Below are positions 1 through 13,900 of a stretch of 64,000 bases of DNA, in pieces; the stretch's first letter is position 1; the number at the start of each line of letters is the position of its first letter. Source of the DNA: Scortum barcoo (Eukaryota; Chordata; Actinopteri; Centrarchiformes; Terapontidae); assembly GCA_023238725.1 (NCBI GenBank), contig CM041534.1, positions 23,310,303 to 23,374,302 of the forward strand, read 5' to 3'. A model generated the notes under the pieces. The model was not told the origin of the DNA. It worked only from the letters and a program-made list of their open reading frames with translations, and made no database searches. Both the position numbers and the translations under genes were made by a program.

Positions 1-169
1 CGTTCACTCTGATTAAAATGAAAAGTTTTATGTTTATGTATATTTATTCATTTAACAGATTATCTGTTGTTGGAAAGTGTCGGGGAAGAAGTAGTTAAAA
101 CATCTCTTTTGTTTAAGTTTGGAGGGGTTGGTTGACTTTTTTTTCCTCATTTTTTTTTTCCATCTTTGG

Positions 170-300
170 GCAAAACCAGGCTAGCTGTTTCCCTCCATTT
201 CCAGTCTTTATGCTAAGCTAAGCTAATGGTGCCATATTTTTAACGCACAGAGGTGAGAGTGGTGTTGTCGGTTTTCAAATACGATAATCAGAAAATTAAT
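170..300 (+). repeat. Teleost interspersed repeat fragment (TTTCCAGTCTTTATGCTAAG type)
   Basis: The segment reads GGCTAGCTGTTTCCCTCC, then TTTATGCTAAGCTAAGCTAA and a GAGAGTGGT stretch, a pattern I recognise as a frequent fish repeat. An oppositely oriented relative lies near 60235-60335. The class is not assigned. Confidence 0.55.
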
Positions 301-901
301 CAGTATAATCATGAATGAATAAGTATAAATAAAGACTTAGTAGATGTCATACAATGTTTAATACTACTACTACTACTAATAATAATAATATGGACTATAT
401 GTTTATTTTAATTATTTTACTTTATATTTTCCATTAAATTGACTCTTCATATTATTACTTCATGATATTAAAATTATAATATTGTCATGATTGTCGTGAT
501 GGTTGTTTTCTTTGTTAACTTATTTCATCTTTTCATCCACCTTTTTTTTGTCACCAGGTATAATCAATTTTATTTCTGAAGACCTCTAAATTATCAGATT
601 ATCAGATGTAGTTTGTTCATCACTGAAAACAAAGAGCAGCTGGGGCTGATGGGATTGTCGTTCATTTCGAAGGTATTTGGCAGTAAAAGTTTTGGACAAA
701 TCAAAATTCAAAATGAAAATCAGGACACGTCATCTGGAAACCAATTAGTGAAAAAAAGTTTGGATTAAGTTATTTAGAAAATTTGGATGAAGCAAAAACA
801 TCTTATTTATTCTGACCACTGAAAAATCCAAAAGCTATTTAACTTCCAGTGAATAAAACTGAGAAAAGCAAATATTTTTCATTTAACGAGCTGTGAAAAG
901 G

Positions 902-907
902 TTTATT
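902..907 (-). terminator. Candidate castor2 poly(A) signal
   Basis: AATAAA on the minus strand about 960 nt downstream of the castor2 stop; another copy lies at 806-811. AT-rich sequence produces this motif by chance, so the real cleavage site cannot be fixed here. Confidence 0.25.
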
Positions 908-1867
908 TTTTACATGAATTATGTATTAATTAACTGATCTGAGAATTGATTAATAATTGATTAATGCTGCATAATCTGTGTTTGCTAGCCAAATTAACAA
1001 ATAATTTCAAAAAGTTTTAATTTTATCCTCTAGACGGATAAAATCTGCTCATGCTGAGTGACCCTGCAGCCACGCAGCTCACAGTGTGAATGCATATTTC
1101 CTTTTAAAACACTAAAAAGACTCTGATTCGCTTCATGTTTCACCCGATCAAACGTAAATTTAACTTAGGGCCTCCATGAGTCAGAAATGCTGTAATTAAA
1201 ACACGTTCAACAGCCACTGAAAAAGCAAAAAAAAAACCCAAAACACAGTATGACTCAACCTGTCGCTGCCTCAAAAACTGCCTCCTTAAATTCCACTCGT
1301 GTAGTATTTTGACAAAAGGCATCAGTTTAGGCGTTCAAACATCTTGGCACTGAAGAAATGACCCGTGAAAAAAACAAATCAAAAAAAAAAAAAAAAAACT
1401 ACGGAGAGCTTGAGATATATAGATATATAATATTTCTTTTTTTGAGAGTACATTCGTCATCCTTCCATGAGAGGATTCAGGTAACTAATACAGTATGGTG
1501 CTCGTGAGGGTCGGGGAACGGGAAGAAGCAGCTTTTATAGAGGGAAAAGAAAAATATTCAGTCTGGTAAACTAAAGCAACAACAACTACCAGGACCAGGA
1601 GTGCCGAAGAACGAAGGAAGGAAGGAGGGAGGAGGAGTGGTGGGAAAGAAAATGACTGAGTAACAAAGGCAACCCTAACACGCCGTCACACTCCTCCATC
1701 CATCCGTCCATCCTCCCGCTAAACGTTCGCCACCTCGCGCTTTCTCGTGGTTAGATCCCTTCCTTTTCAGAGCCGCAGAAGTCCACTAAAAAAAAAAAGC
1801 TCTTGGCACTTTTTGGACACGATGATAAACGTTTGAACGAAATGACTTTGAAGACGGTCGGCCTCCT

Positions 1868-1930
1868 TCACTGCGCCGTGCTCTTTGTCCGCAGAGCTCC
1901 GATCACACTTTGGATGTTTTCTTCGGGAAC
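1868..1930 (-). CDS. castor2: castor2 coding exon 9 (stop codon)
   Basis: This 63-nt exon encodes residues 309-328 (VPEENIQSVIGALR, then KSTAQ) and a TGA at 1870-1868. The acceptor is TCCTGCAG. The tail after GALR differs from mammalian CASTOR2 but keeps its length. Confidence 0.93.
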   Translation of the reverse strand, partial: VPEENIQSVIGALRTKSTAQ

Positions 1931-4900
1931 CTGCAGGAGACACGCGGCTTTTTAAAACAGCGGCAAATTAAAGTTAAAGATTTTCTACAGCTCAAAATGA
2001 CTAATTTTGTCTAACCAACAGCTCAAAATCCCAAAATATTCAATCTGTTATAATGTTTAGACATTTGAGGACCAGCAAATGTAATCAATGATTAATTAAT
2101 CGAGTAATCGTTGCAGTCTTACCAGGGCGTGGTCAAACTTGAAGGTACTAATGTAGTAAGCTGGAATGTCGGCCGTCGCCAGAGGTTCTGATATTTGAGC
2201 CACGATGCCACACTCATCTGCAAAAAATAGAAATCAAAGAGCGATATTACTGATTTAGTTTGATCAGTTTGTATGTCATCACTTGTCGATGTGTATGGAG
2301 GCAGTGAGAGCCCTATTAATTAATCACTATTAATTCAAAGTGGAGATTATCTGAATCATTTTCACCTTGGAATTGTGGATGTTTTGTTTGTTAGGTTTGG
2401 TCGAGTTTGCATTTGTACAGCTACCCGCTGGACTGGACATTTTAACCATTTATCTACCAATTTAGTGGCCTATTTTCCCCACAAGCTACTTTAAACACAT
2501 TTGTGATGTTCAAAACTGAATAGCTGAATCAGATTTGTACTTTGAGTTGTCTCCAGGAACACAATTTTCTGTTTGCAGAGGTTTTGATTATTTTATTTGA
2601 CAGATTTCTGTCCTCACTGTGTTTCTCTGCCCTCCTCTCTCGGGTTCGTAGGGATGTTTGAGGCAAAATGTTGAGTTTTTTTTAAATGGACTTTGATAAA
2701 AACACATACACTGTCCTGATTTTTTGTTTTTGATTAACAATTCCTAAACTTTAAATTTGATTTGATTTTGAGTCAGTTGTATTCAGTGACATTAAAACCA
2801 AGTTTTCTGGGGCTTTAAGATATTTACATTATTTGCATTATTTAATGCACAATAACACACCAACTTTAATCTGTGGCTTTATTATTCTTCTAAACACAAA
2901 TCCTTTCTGTTTTTTCATACTAAACCTATTACACAACTGTAAGCACCCCGGTGATTAAATCACTGCAGTAGATCCAACACAACTGCTGAAAAAGTACAAG
3001 CTCCTAAAGTGACATAACCTCTTATTAACATAAATAATCTGATATTCAACAAACTCCAACAAGAGCTTAAACTTGCTTTTTTATGTGATATTTACAGAAA
3101 CTGAAAATTTGCTAATATTAATTAATTCATTTAGATAAAATAAGAACCAGCCACAGCAGATTTTCTGTGTTTTTATCGTATTAGCTACCTGCTCGGCTCA
3201 CAGTGGCAGCGGCAATCAACACCAACTGAGCAGATTAGTCGACAGATGCTTTTGAGATTCAACACGTCAACTCTGATCCTGACGGCTGGAAAAAGTTGTT
3301 TGATTTAAATGAAGTCACTGCAGGTATGAAATGATCTAAAAGTAGACTGGTTTGTCAGATTGCACTGAAGCATCAGTGCTACAATTCTTATATTTATAAT
3401 ACTGCCACTATAGCATGCACTGTGTTTACTTAGATTACACTATGATACTTTAATTTAACCGTCATACATGCTGGTCGTAGCCAAACTAGCCAATAAAATC
3501 TCACCAAATCCTAAAGGTTGTCCTCCGATGCGAACCATTTTCCAAAGCTCACCAGAAGCACTGGTGAAGAGGACGTTGTTTGGAAACCTTTAAGAGAACA
3601 AATTACAAAGAAATGAACATTTTTAAAATGCATTTTACTTTATTTTATGGCTTATTTAAGTTTTTCTTACACATGACTGATTTGACGTCAGTGCTTCGGA
3701 CACAGTTGGTTTAATTGGTTACATACAACAAATTTGGAAAAGCAGAAACCAAAATCTAAAATATATAATAAATATAAAGATCTGTGACAAAAACATGTTT
3801 TTCAGTTTCAGTTTCTCAACTTTCAGAATGATAAATCATCTATTTTACATGGATTTTTGGGAGTTTATCACCATCACACGTTCTCCCTTCCTCCAGCGTC
3901 TCTTTCTTTCGCTCTGGTTAACCAATGGCAGACACCTGGCACAGGTAGACGAAGCTAAACATTAACCGTTCAGACGTGCATCAGCAGGTGAACTGTGTCA
4001 CACTGAATAAGAGAGCTGTTGTAAAGTGGAGTAAAACGGGTGACCCATTCCTTTAAGGCAACACGTTACGTAAGCGCAGGGACGAGGCTGACCTACATGC
4101 TGCTGAAACTAAACATGAACTTTTAAAACATAATGAAAGTTTGGTCCAATTATAATTTTTTAAGACTGACCCACATAAGGGGCGTCTCATTTATGAATGG
4201 ACGACCTGTGATGGGATGTTAATGTGGTGCTAACAGAGGAGCGCCCACGTGGGTTTCTTTATGGCCTTTAGGCTTAATTAGAGAGTATACTGAGAGAGGA
4301 GGACGCAGCGGAGGATAAATGAGTCAGACTGAGACCTGCTGCGACTTAAGAAGTCGTTCATCCCCCAACTGCGCTGCTATTGCTTAGCAACAAGCTAATC
4401 GCCCCCACAAACAACAATCATAAATGTGTTACCCCCGCCTAAACATGATGTTCACGCAGGTCTCGACTGAAAGAAAACAACATCACGAAAGAACAAAGAT
4501 GGTTAATTACGCAGCAGCGACAGAAATATTGCTGTCGTGTCACGAGTGGTTTTCTTTTCAGGCTCCACCTTTGAGTTGTCTGTTCGTCCATGACCAGAGA
4601 GATGTAGCCCTCGATCAGGGAGAAGGAGAAGAAGCGGATGTGGTTCGAGTCCTCGCTGGAAGCTGCAGACTCCTTCGGCCTGGACAAAAAAACAAAACAA
4701 AAACATGGTCGCACTGTTGATGCAGAAATTGCGCTCTGATAACCTCGCACCACCACCCGAGCCGCCGCTCTCAGTTTGAAAGCTGCTTAAACATCCCAAA
4801 CAGCACAACAGGAGCTCAGCTGGTATCTGTATTTAAAATAAACCGAGCGGACTCTCACCCTCCAGAATAAAACATGACGTCCATGAGCAGCGTGGCCACA

Positions 4901-7900
4901 GAGGGCAGCGTGTCCGGGTCCAGGCTGGTCACACAGAACATGTTGCTGGGACTCGATAAAGGGTGAATGATGGGACGGGGCACTGAAAAACAAAAATGAT
5001 CCAACGCACGAAAGCTCAAAGGCAGAAATAAAGCTGAGAGGCATCTTAAGAAAGGTCTATTTGGCATTAATGAGCACTTAATTTCATCACATTTTTGTCA
5101 AAAGTGAGAAATGAACTTTAAAGATAAACTTCTTAGTCAGAAAAATGGAAAGTCTGAACGTCTTCATTTCCACACCAACTGAGCAAACTGCAATGTTCTG
5201 ACGCAGAACAAACTATTAATAACACTGAGAGGAGAGATTATTTTATCAAACTGCAAACACTGAACTTTCAATCTCTACATGAACAATACATGTTAAAACA
5301 ATGTGATGAATACTTATTCTAACTTTCTCATTTTTATTTAAAATCTGGTGGAATGAAGCTCGAGTAATTAAGTACAATTTAGAGTAATTAGCCTTTCCAT
5401 TTTATGCTATTTTACACTTTTACTTCACTACATCACAGAGGGAAAGATTTCTACAACACTAAATCTGACAACTTAAATTACTTTGCCGATTCAGATTATT
5501 AATACTAATGATGCATTATTGTAGATGACTGCAACCCAGCTCCACCTGAACCAGCTGCAACATTAAAGTGATGCTCACACATGAAATCTAATATTGAGCC
5601 ATTCTGCATGATGAGTACTTTTGTATTTGGTGATGCAAATATTTTTGTAATTTTACTTAAAGTTTTGAATGCAGAATTTACTTTTAACATCTCTGACTTT
5701 TACTAAAAGATCTGAGTACTTCTCTCACTACTGCTAAATATGTACTATGCACTTCCACTAGATTTCTTTTGTGGGACTTTAATTCAAAAGACTCCAGGAA
5801 GTATCATCCTAAAATAAGTGAAGTGTTTTGATATTTGTAAGTTATCTTCAGTAAAATCTCTCACATGTTAAACAGATATTTTTGCGATAGTTGTGGCCCA
5901 GAAAAAAAAAAAAAAAACTAATCCAAACTGTTTTAATTTGCATCTTTACTGTGATTAATCATGAAAACGTTTGGACTGTTTGTGTTGCTGTAAAATCTGC
6001 AGGTTTTCTACAAAAACACACAGAAATGGTTGTTTGTGGAATTTAAACTTACCGAGTTTTGGCTTCACGAAGCCGTTGGTGACTCCCAGATTGTGAGCGG
6101 CGACCGTCTCTCCGTTGACCACACGGAGCAAAGTGAATTCGGAAGACAGTGTGTGCATGACCATCGGCAGGTCTCGCTCTCGAACCTGAACGAGAGCAGA
6201 TGATGTTTAACAAAATGAACGGGACGATTGCTGCTTCTGAGAAAACCTCCGAAGGGAAATCCCACTCTGATTTCGCCCTAATCTACATTTATTTCTGTTA
6301 ATGACTTCCTACATTTCATAAAATAGCTTGATTATCTCTGGACTGTTTCCTTTAAAGACCTCATGAAGCTGCACTTTGAGTTTTATGTTTGGGGAGAAAA
6401 TAGTACAAATATCTCTGATGAATACTGGAGTATATGCAGTAAAACGTCAATGCATGCAATATGGCAAAGCAAGTTTATTTAAGTAACACTAAGTAAATTC
6501 ATTGGAAATTCATTGAAACAACACACACAATGAAAAGGGGAAGTAAATTAGTTAAAGTTAGAACAGAAAGAAATACAATAAAATCAAATACAAACAAAGA
6601 CAATAAAAGTCACAATAAAACAATAAAAAGGAAATAAAAGCACTGCAGAGAGATTTGATCACCACCATTTTAAAGCCTTTTGCATCATTCAGTTTTTGTA
6701 AAACTGAAGAATGAGTCCATGAACAAACACTGCAGCTTTTGATGTGTTTCATGCATACGTGGAAACTGAAGGTCACCAAAACATAATGACTGCTCTTTCG
6801 GGAACAATAAATAAATCTACAGTGAAATTCATGGAAATGAAGTTAAGACTTTTGGAGACGTCTTTTGGAGCTCGGTGTCAAAGGAAAACAAGAATGAGCC
6901 TCTGTGCTGGTGGGGTATAAAAAAAAAAACTCACCTTCAAAAAGAAAATGGAGACACATGAAAGGCACATTTTCCTTTTATTGAGATATACAGGCTCACA
7001 TATGAGTTTGTCTCCTTGAAAGTGACATCAAAATTGCATTTAAATGGATGAAATATTTCCATCAAACGGCTCCGTTAGCAGGCATTTCAGCCATTTCTAG
7101 AGTTCAAATAAAATAAGCTATAAAGATTTTTTTCAGGCTTTGGTGTGTTGTCTTTGTTGTTGTCTCAGATACAAAGAAAAGAAAAAGGATAAAGTTTGTT
7201 TGGCTGCATCAGAGTGTTTCCTTACCGAGGGCGACGGCTATTACGTCAGTGTGTGTGAGCTGAAGGTAAGTTTTGAGAAGCTGCTGTTGTTTCTGCATGT
7301 TCGCTGTCTGTTTCAACATTTGGGTCACCACTTTATGTAACACAAAAGATCCGAACTATGCAAGAAACAAAAACAACAACAACATCTTAAGCCGGTCTGT
7401 CTTCTGGTCTGCTCAGATGGGTGGATGTGGCGACGGGGTGAGCGCGGCAGCAGGTTTGCTTTTATCTTTTGCAGCTTTTTTATCTGATATAGCGATAATT
7501 GGGATTGTGGGTAGGAGACAGGAAACAAGCCCGAGTATGATACCTGGAATTCCAGCAAGAGGCCGAGCTGCTGATCCTCTTTACGTAACAGATTATCAAC
7601 ATCGACACAGATTTTTTTTTTTTCTTCTTCTTTCATTTTCATAAACATGCCAGAGCTGCTCAGCGGACCTTGTTTTTCCACTGAAGCAAGGCAATAAAAA
7701 AAACCCCTCCCTGTGGCCAGAAAGGCTTCAGTATGAGAGAGGATTTCTTCCTAAATCAAAGGAAGTGGGGCTGTGGAGGGTACACTATATCCAAGGTTAT
7801 TGCTTTTTCATGTCGGGCGCTGTGGACGTAAACAATCGTGTGGCCGGTGGTTGCATAATACACAAATAAGGCAACTCCTATTACGGCCTGCTGCGAAGCC

Positions 7901-10900
7901 GAGCTCACATTTCTGATCGTGTCGGAGGAGACGAGTGAAAAGAGCAAAAACAAGAAAACTTTGACGTCAGTTCGGATCAAATCTTTTGTCGTGTTTTGTT
8001 CGATTTTGGTTGATTAACTTATGAGACGTCTTGGATGAAACATTCAGTCATTTTAAATCCTTCCACAAAATTAAAACTGAAGTTAAATTAAACCTCTGTA
8101 TTTTATATTTTTTTTTTGTATTATCTCTCTGTATGCTTTTTTTCTGCATGGAAATGATGTGTTTATGTAAGCCAGCGTTATTGTTTGTCATTTTATCTCA
8201 TTTTTATCTCACTGATATCAGCCATGTCAGAGCTGGATAAAGTTACTGCGAACACAAGCCCAATGTTTCCCTCTGCTGCTAATTTACATTAAAAGCATTA
8301 AACTGGCAAAACATTGGGTGACTTCTTAATGTTTTTCCGCAGTCTGATATTGTTCATTAACTTAATAAAGCTGCGTGACTTTGTTTGGCTGCACTGGAAA
8401 CAGATTCACACTCGACCTTTTCTTGAACTTGTGACGAAGCAGCTGTTTGAGGAGATTTTTCTGCCTCCAAAACTCTGCACCTTCTGCAATTAAACCACAT
8501 TTGCTGTTGCCACGGAAACCACAGGTGTCGCCATAACAACCAGGACTGAAATCATGAAGATGATTATTGTCTGTGAAAAAAATTAAACATGGACTTTAAA
8601 TTAAAAGCTGGCTTGAGGTTTTTGTTTGGTCTGATTTGATCGTGTGGGTGATGTTTCAGCTGAAGTTGGATTAAAGATGAGTGTTAGAAGATTTATGTGA
8701 CGTACATTTACATATGTCACATACTTTATTTAAGCTGAATGAACAAACATATTTAAAGACACTGAGGCTGAGTTTGTTTTCTATGTGAAGTAAATTTTGT
8801 TGTTTTATTTTGTTTTCTTGCTTTCTTTGTCATTTTGCTTGTGTGTCTTTGTTTTGTCGATGCAAGTCGAAGTATGCATGATGAAGATTGTGTATATTTG
8901 GAGATCTAAATAAAATCTTTTAAATAGGATCCAACAGGTGGTTAACATACTAAAAACATGTTGTGGGTGAACTAAAACTTAAGAAACTCTAAATTTCATA
9001 GTAAAACTTTTGTTTAGTTGGACTCTATTTGTGTCAAAAAACATGAGCGCTCACCAGGATGAAGTCCGTCTGATACGTCGACAGCATGAAAACAGAGATG
9101 TTGTGGTCGGCCAGCGGAGCGATGACCGATTTAGCGATTTTGGTGACGCCGATTGGCTGCGAACTGGAGGCGTTGCCGCTGCCCGACACCACATTGAGGG
9201 CCAACCACGTGGCATCGGCGACGCTGATGTGCTCCGACTGCGGGAGCTCTGCGAAAAGGACGGAAACAGTCATGTTAGAAAGATTAAGAGAGGAGGAAGA
9301 CGTCAGCAGATCTGTCATAAAATGAACCAGTGAGCTTCTTTCGTATCACAACACATCAGTGACTTAACCTGCAGTCTGCTAATAAAACTTTTTATACTTG
9401 TTCCAAACACCAAATGTCTGCTGTCTTTTTTGGGAAATCTGCTGAAGTACTGATGTATTTTTGACACAGTTTGGAATAAATAGAAAAGAAAACGGGAAGT
9501 TAGTGTGAGCAATGAGTCTGTGTTATGGTGGTTCTGTTTTTTCTGTGTGTCCAAGGTCCTCTTTCTCATCTTTTCTGCACATAGATTTTATTTTTTAAAT
9601 ACTGACTACTAATGCCAATCCCTTTTTATTACCTAGAATTATGGGAAATTATTCCCAACCTCAGCTCTCCTGATACAGCAGCCGTCACAGACCGTATTAA
9701 ACCAGCTTTTCCGCCTGTCTTACCAGATTCCAGTCTGGACTGCGGTACCTGCCCCTGTTTGGGTTTCATTTTGTATTTTTAAGCCCGCAGTTTCTCATTT
9801 CCGATCCAGTTCATTAAGAAAAGAGTGAGAGAGAATATTTATGAATAAAACCTGTGATTCATCAATGTGAAAATATGAGTCAGAGGTGGCAAACTACAGA
9901 TGATACGCAGCGAGACTCACTCGAGCTCCTAACACCAAAGACGGAGATGGAAATAAGAAATCTGACAGGTTGTCATTTGAAACTTTCATCATAACGCTGA
10001 TTAGAGCTGCAACAATCAGTCAATTAACAGATCAGTTGATCAAAACAAAAATAAATGGCAACTATTCTGATAATCAATTATTTGTTACAGTTGTTTTTCA
10101 AGCAAAACATTTCTGCTTTCAGCTTTTCAAATATGAAGATTGGCTTTTCTTTAATCATATCTGATAATAAATTAAATCTTGTGGGTTTGGGCTGTTGGTT
10201 GAATAAAACAAGCGGTTAAAGGACATTATTTTAAAGGGTGCTGCTCTTGGAGGGGTTTTTTTATGTTTAATAGACAAAACAATTAATCAGTTCATTGACA
10301 ATACTGATGTTTCTCTTATATGAATGAAAAAGTTAACTATTAACATCTAATAGTGTTGTAGTAAAGGTACCAAAAGCTCTTAAAAGCACAACATCTTTGC
10401 TAAATCATTAGCCAAACGCGATATCACTCTAGTTGAGTTAATCAACAACCTTTAAGATACAGAAGATTTTTAATAATATCGACCACAGACTGACATTTAC
10501 AACATGATAAATGAAATTATTTAAATGAACTGGGTCATATATGCTTATTCTGTCCATATAAACGTGTCAGAAAATGTCTCAGAGAGCTGTGTGTTCATTG
10601 CTGCTTTAGTTTCACAGTTGAGTTCATCAGAGGACCAACACACTCGGAGCCAGTCACCAGTAGAAAATACCTGCGGCGGTTACGCAACACATCGCCTGCA
10701 GTCTCCAGGGTAACCAAGGAGGGTCACCCTGGAAAAGGGTGTGTAATGACATGGATTCACTCAATCAACCGGGCACAAAACACGGCGGCCGGCAGCTCGG
10801 CCTCACGTCCATAATGTCACAGTGTGTGCTCAAACACCGGCAGCCGAGGCCACGCCGCCGGCGCAGGCGGAGGGAATCTGAGAGATTGCACAATGTGATC

Positions 10901-13900
10901 TTTTCCTGCCGCCCGATCTATGGTTGCCACAGTGACTTTAAAGATCGAGGAGGCCCACCTTTAAAGCCTTCCTCGTCGACGATTATGGTGTAGTCCTCCG
11001 GAGTCTCCGTCAAACTGAAGAACTTGCATCTGAAAAAAAGAGAGAGATCAAACAGTCGGAGAAAAACTGCATGCTGGACAAAGACTGAGCACATTTCTCA
11101 TGTGAAACAAAGCTTTCGCTCTGCTGCTGCCTCCGTGACAAACATCCATACAAATATTCTGCGTGGAGAATCAAGGAGACGCCTTCATGTGAAGAGACGA
11201 AACAGTGAGCTGCGACTACGCCTGTAAACGTTGCTTTGTCATTTTATATTAGATATGAGATTCATAACCGAGCCGTCAATAAAACACTGCTCAGCTCTCG
11301 ATATGATGCTCCACAACATAGAGCTGCTAGAGGAAAGTCAACGATAGAGACGTTTTTTTAATATTAAAAATATCACTGAAGATCGATAAAGATAAATTAT
11401 GATGATTCATCAATAACAATACATATTTATTATCTTTATTTCTATTTTTTCCAGGGATGGTGGCGCCAATTTGTTTTTTCCACCATGACGTTGCTTTTTA
11501 GCGAAATATCTCAACACCGGTTTGATGGATCTTCGTCACATTTGGTGCAAATATTCGTGATGTCCACAGGATGAACTGTAATGACTTTGGTGATCCTCTG
11601 ATTTGTCACCTAGCGCCACCAGGAAGGCCGAGTTTCTTGGTCTTGCATGGATTTTCTTATTTCAACTTGTGTCACTTCTTACATTTTGGCCTGTTTATTT
11701 ACAACCTGATGAGTTTAAGACACCGAGCTGCGGCTGGTTAGGAAATATTTTCAAGTTATAAATGTAGTAATGTTTGTAAAAGTATTGTTCAGCCCTTTGC
11801 AGACACACAAGCCAGTAAATAATTTGTGTTTGGAAGCACTTTAAACTGACTTTACTTGCACCAGTAACTTGCAAATACAATACCAGTGGAAGTAATCGGT
11901 TATTAAAAGTCATAAATGGAGAAAAAAGGTGGCCGACCCATCCATTACAACACAGATCAACTCTTCTCTGAGATCTCTATTTAATACTCTGACATGTGTC
12001 AGATCATGAAAAGAGCTGGGAATCAAAACTTTTTATGTTTTTGGTTTTTAATTGAAGACGCATCAGGACACACTGGCGTTTAAACTACGACAGATATTTG
12101 TTCAACTGCATCTTCAACAACCTCAGTAAGTGATCGGTGTGATTGGATCACAATGCATCTTGGTGGTTGTTTACACTCGTATTTAGCGCTGCCAACTTGT
12201 GATCCGACTGGCCAAGATGCATTTTAATCCAAATGTAAAAAAGGATCTTCAGATAGTTATTGATTTCAGCCAAAATCTTGCTTCTTTTTTGTATTTTATT
12301 CAGTCAAAGTTCTTGTACAGCTGTTTGTGTTTTTGCCAACACAAGCCAAATCCTCTATGCCCCTTTTGTTAAAAGCACTCTTTTCTGAAATACTCTATTT
12401 CACAATTATTCTTCATTAAACCAAAAATGTCCTAAGATGATGAAGAATATTGGATATGAGGATATAAATCAGCTTCACATCATGTCCAGCAGACTTTTTT
12501 TAAACACAAAGAAGCAAAGCAAAGCAGCAGCAAACACAACACCACTGTGAAAATCACGTCTCTGCAGTCCAGCCTCTGAATGCTTACACGTCATTTGGTT
12601 GAAAGGTGTGAAAAACGACGGGGGAATAACGAACAGACATCCCCGATGCTTTCTGAGTCGTCAAGCGTCACTTTGAGTCGTCGTGGTGCGTTTCTGTAGC
12701 GGGACATCAGGATGACGAGCGCTGGAGTTTTTGTCTCGAGCATCGGCTTAATTACGCTCCTCTAATCACGAACATGTCATGGCGACGAGCGCCGCTTAAT
12801 GACTTCACTTTATTCTGTGATGCTGTTCCATCCAGATCGACGGCGAAACAGCAAATCCCTGCAGAAATTGGTCGTGTTGACCGTCGCTGAGGGGGAGACG
12901 GACGCAGGCCTGCATTACTCACATTCTGTGTTCAGACAAGGAACTTCACAGGGAGTCTTAAAAAGAGTTTATACTGTGAGGGACTGCAAACCACTCACAG
13001 CCTCATCTGTGACAAAAGACACAGAAAAACACAGGAAAAGGGTCCATTTTTACATCATCACAAAATAATCTCCTCAAAAAATAACACTTCACCAAGTCAT
13101 TTTTTCTGAAAGCTGTTGATGTACGTGAACAAACTGAATATATCTCATAAGTATCGTCATACAGAGGATATCTAAGTCTCCACTGTTTATATTGTTTATA
13201 TATTCTGATCTGATAATCGATTATAGACTATAGACTCAATGCAGAATCATTCAACCAATCACTCTCTTATTGATGCATTAACAAGCTAAAAAAAGAGACA
13301 CGTTAATATCTACTAATGTTGCTATAATAAACATGTCACAGTCAAGATTATCGGGGACAACATTTGCATTAATCTGAAGTCCTGTACGTGGCCACCTCTA
13401 AAAAAAACTCTTTTTTTGCTTCTGGTTTGGTCACCACCAATTTCTGAAGGAATCGCCTACCTGCTTCTTCTTAACGCTCCACTTTAACAGATAGTCACTA
13501 AATATGAGCTAAAAGAGAAAAAAAATGACCTAAAAGTGACCGAAAAGCTCCGTCGTGTCTTTTATCATGTGATCCCTGTTTTATATGAAAGTATTGATTA
13601 GTGCAGCTTTAACAATGAAGCATTGAGCAGTTTAGCATGTTTTATTACGTACTGAAAGATGAACTGCATCTGTATAAATGAATTTTACCAAAGCTTAGGT
13701 ATTAACCAGTTGGTATTCTCATGTGAAATCAAGAGATTTTTATGAATTTCCTTCAACTTGTGTGTTTTTTTTAGATTAAAGTTGATGAAAGTTAATAATA
13801 ATGAAGGTTAACTCATGTGAAAGGAGACAAGACGGACAAGACGAGAGATTAAATGGTAAAAACTGCAGTCAACACCTGTTGTAAGCATTCATAGATAAAA

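Larger units (their letters stand above)
1..1867. other. castor2 3' UTR and downstream flank
   Basis: No coding exon is seen. The stretch adjoining the stop is probably 3' UTR. It holds a GGAA-rich patch (about 1612-1640), poly(A) runs near 1380-1400, a short (ACT)n(AAT)n run at 361-390, and a teleost interspersed repeat fragment near 170-300. Confidence 0.6.

Noticed and set aside
4424..5067. Several overlapping open frames on both strands
   Set aside because: Only the spliced exons 4569-4679 and 4859-4982 match CASTOR2. The others are shadow frames.
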